From contig NZ_CP152474.1 in assembly GCF_039727615.1 (NCBI RefSeq), positions 4,774,001 through 4,838,000 on the forward strand: DNA of 64,000 bases. Reading direction: 5' to 3'. Below the pieces are notes generated by a model. The model had not been told where the DNA came from and made no database searches. It was given only the letters and a program-made list of their open reading frames with translations. Of this stretch, positions 63,238-64,000 are shown piece by piece. The stretch's first letter is position 1; each line of letters begins with the position of its first letter. This DNA comes from Leclercia sp. S52 (GTDB lineage Bacteria > Pseudomonadota > Gammaproteobacteria > Enterobacterales > Enterobacteriaceae). A program made the position numbers and the translations under genes.

Positions 63238-64000
63238 TTAACGCGCCTCTACCGTATTCCCGCTTGTTGTAATTTCATGCCTGCTGCTCAACGTAAACGC
63301 CGACAGCACCGTCACCGCCAGCACAAAGCAGCCCAGCATCAGGTAGGTCTCCTGGAAGCCGATCCGGTCATACATATTCCCGGCAAAGGCGGAGAGGAAA
63401 ATCGCCGCCAGCTGTTTGGCAAAGTTGAAGCCAATCAGATAGATGGTCGCGGACAGCCGGGTATCGAACACGCCGGTAATGTACTTGAACGCGCCCACCA
63501 GCAGGAACCGCACTTCCAGGGCGTGCAGCATCTTGAGGGCCACGACTTCCACGGCGGTGGTCGCAAATGACGAACCAATGATGCGCGTCGCCATAATCAC
63601 CCCGGCAATCAGCAGCGTATTTTTCGCGCCAATGCGGTTAATGATCCACGGCGAGCAGAACATGATGATGGCGTTGCAGATCTCCCCGGCGGTGGTCGCA
63701 AAACCAAACGCCCGTGTGCCCTCCTCCGGCGTGGCAAAGAAGGTTTTAAAGAAGGTGGCGAACTGCTGATCGAAGACGTCGTACACGCAGGCCACGCCAA
63801 TCACGTACAGGATGAACATCCACATTTTGCGCTGACGGAACAGGTTAATGACGGTTCTGGCGGTGATCTGCGGCTGGTTAGCGCCGAGGGCGTTCATCAC
63901 CTGGGCGGTCTGGTTAGGTTTCGGTTTGGCGACCACCAGCAACACCATCAGCACCAGCGCCGCCGCGGAACCCATCCAGAACACATACGAGGGATCAATC
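63238..64000 (-). CDS. LacY-family oligosaccharide:H+ symporter, C-terminal part (cut by window edge)
   Basis: Open from base 64000 to a stop at 63238, covering roughly the last 253 residues; the N-terminus is outside the window. [80 protein letters not shown], and [15 protein letters not shown] match the C-terminal half of LacY and its relatives (RafB, CscB, MelY). The Glu, His and Arg region of LacY is partly visible ([10 protein letters not shown]). It is the oligosaccharide-permease branch of the major facilitator superfamily. The substrate cannot be told from this part. An apparent start at 63984 is internal, since the frame continues upstream. Confidence 0.92.
   Translation of the reverse strand, partial: IDPSYVFWMGSAAALVLMVLLVVAKPKPNQTAQVMNALGANQPQITARTVINLFRQRKMWMFILYVIGVACVYDVFDQQFATFFKTFFATPEEGTRAFGFATTAGEICNAIIMFCSPWIINRIGAKNTLLIAGVIMATRIIGSSFATTAVEVVALKMLHALEVRFLLVGAFKYITGVFDTRLSATIYLIGFNFAKQLAAIFLSAFAGNMYDRIGFQETYLMLGCFVLAVTVLSAFTLSSRHEITTSGNTVEAR

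Noticed and set aside
63238..63984. A complete 248-residue transporter starting at 63984
   Set aside because: The reading frame continues upstream to base 64000 with LacY-like sequence, so this is an internal codon of a longer permease.

Overview
This window is chromosomal backbone from a moderately GC-rich member of the Enterobacteriaceae, closest in style to Enterobacter, Lelliottia, Leclercia or Klebsiella. The gene order matches the Escherichia coli K-12 stretch from yijD to the rhamnose locus almost gene for gene. Protein lengths and start contexts also match, and the RNAs OxyS and CpxQ sit in their expected places. The genus cannot be fixed from this sequence alone.

Layout. 1-3500: yijD (cut by the window edge), fabR, sthA and oxyR, with OxyS divergent from oxyR. 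3700-8400: the divergent arginine operon argCBH and argE with ARG boxes between. 8500-14000: ppc, an AraC-type regulator (yijO), fsaB and gldA; the ptsA-frw-pfl cluster and eptC found here in E. coli K-12 are missing. 14100-21800: katG and the methionine block metF, metL, metB and metJ with MET boxes. 21800-30500: rpmE, priA, cytR, ftsN, hslVU, menA, rraA, zapB. 30900-39500: glpFKX, fpr, yiiR, yiiQ, tpiA, an SLC13-type permease absent from K-12, and cdh. 39500-47200: sbp, pfkA, fieF, cpxP with CpxQ, cpxRA, yiiM, sodA. 47300-59360: an enlarged rhamnose locus. 59400-63200: an orphan type VI secretion vgrG followed by two AT-rich genes that look like an effector and partner pair. 63200-64000: the C-terminal part of a LacY-type permease that runs off the end.

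How the genes work together. The rhamnose locus is a complete uptake and degradation unit. RhaS and RhaR regulate rhaBAD, and downstream genes supply a periplasmic sugar-binding protein, a double-ATPase, two permeases, an iron-type lactaldehyde reductase and the mutarotase RhaM. The proton symporter RhaT, which lies between sodA and rhaR in E. coli, is absent. The glycerol genes feed triose phosphate towards tpiA, pfkA and glpX. CpxPRA, CpxQ, OxyR, OxyS, KatG, SodA and Fpr form an envelope and oxidative stress layer.

Main caveat. Seven genes (fabR, oxyR, fsaB, metB, ftsN, menA, vgrG) are each broken by exactly one extra base in a homopolymer. Six of these are runs of six C on the given strand where the family frame needs five; the seventh is a run of seven A where six are needed. 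One victim, ftsN, is essential in E. coli. I read these as probable sequence or consensus errors, or less likely a slippage-mutator history, and annotate the genes at full length with the break marked.

Most novel region: the VgrG with a C-terminal extension, the DUF6402-like protein and the small membrane-anchored partner at 59458-63203. Two families of intergenic palindromes (classic REP/BIME elements and a CCCTCTCCC-type family) are scattered through the window, several of them inside operons.
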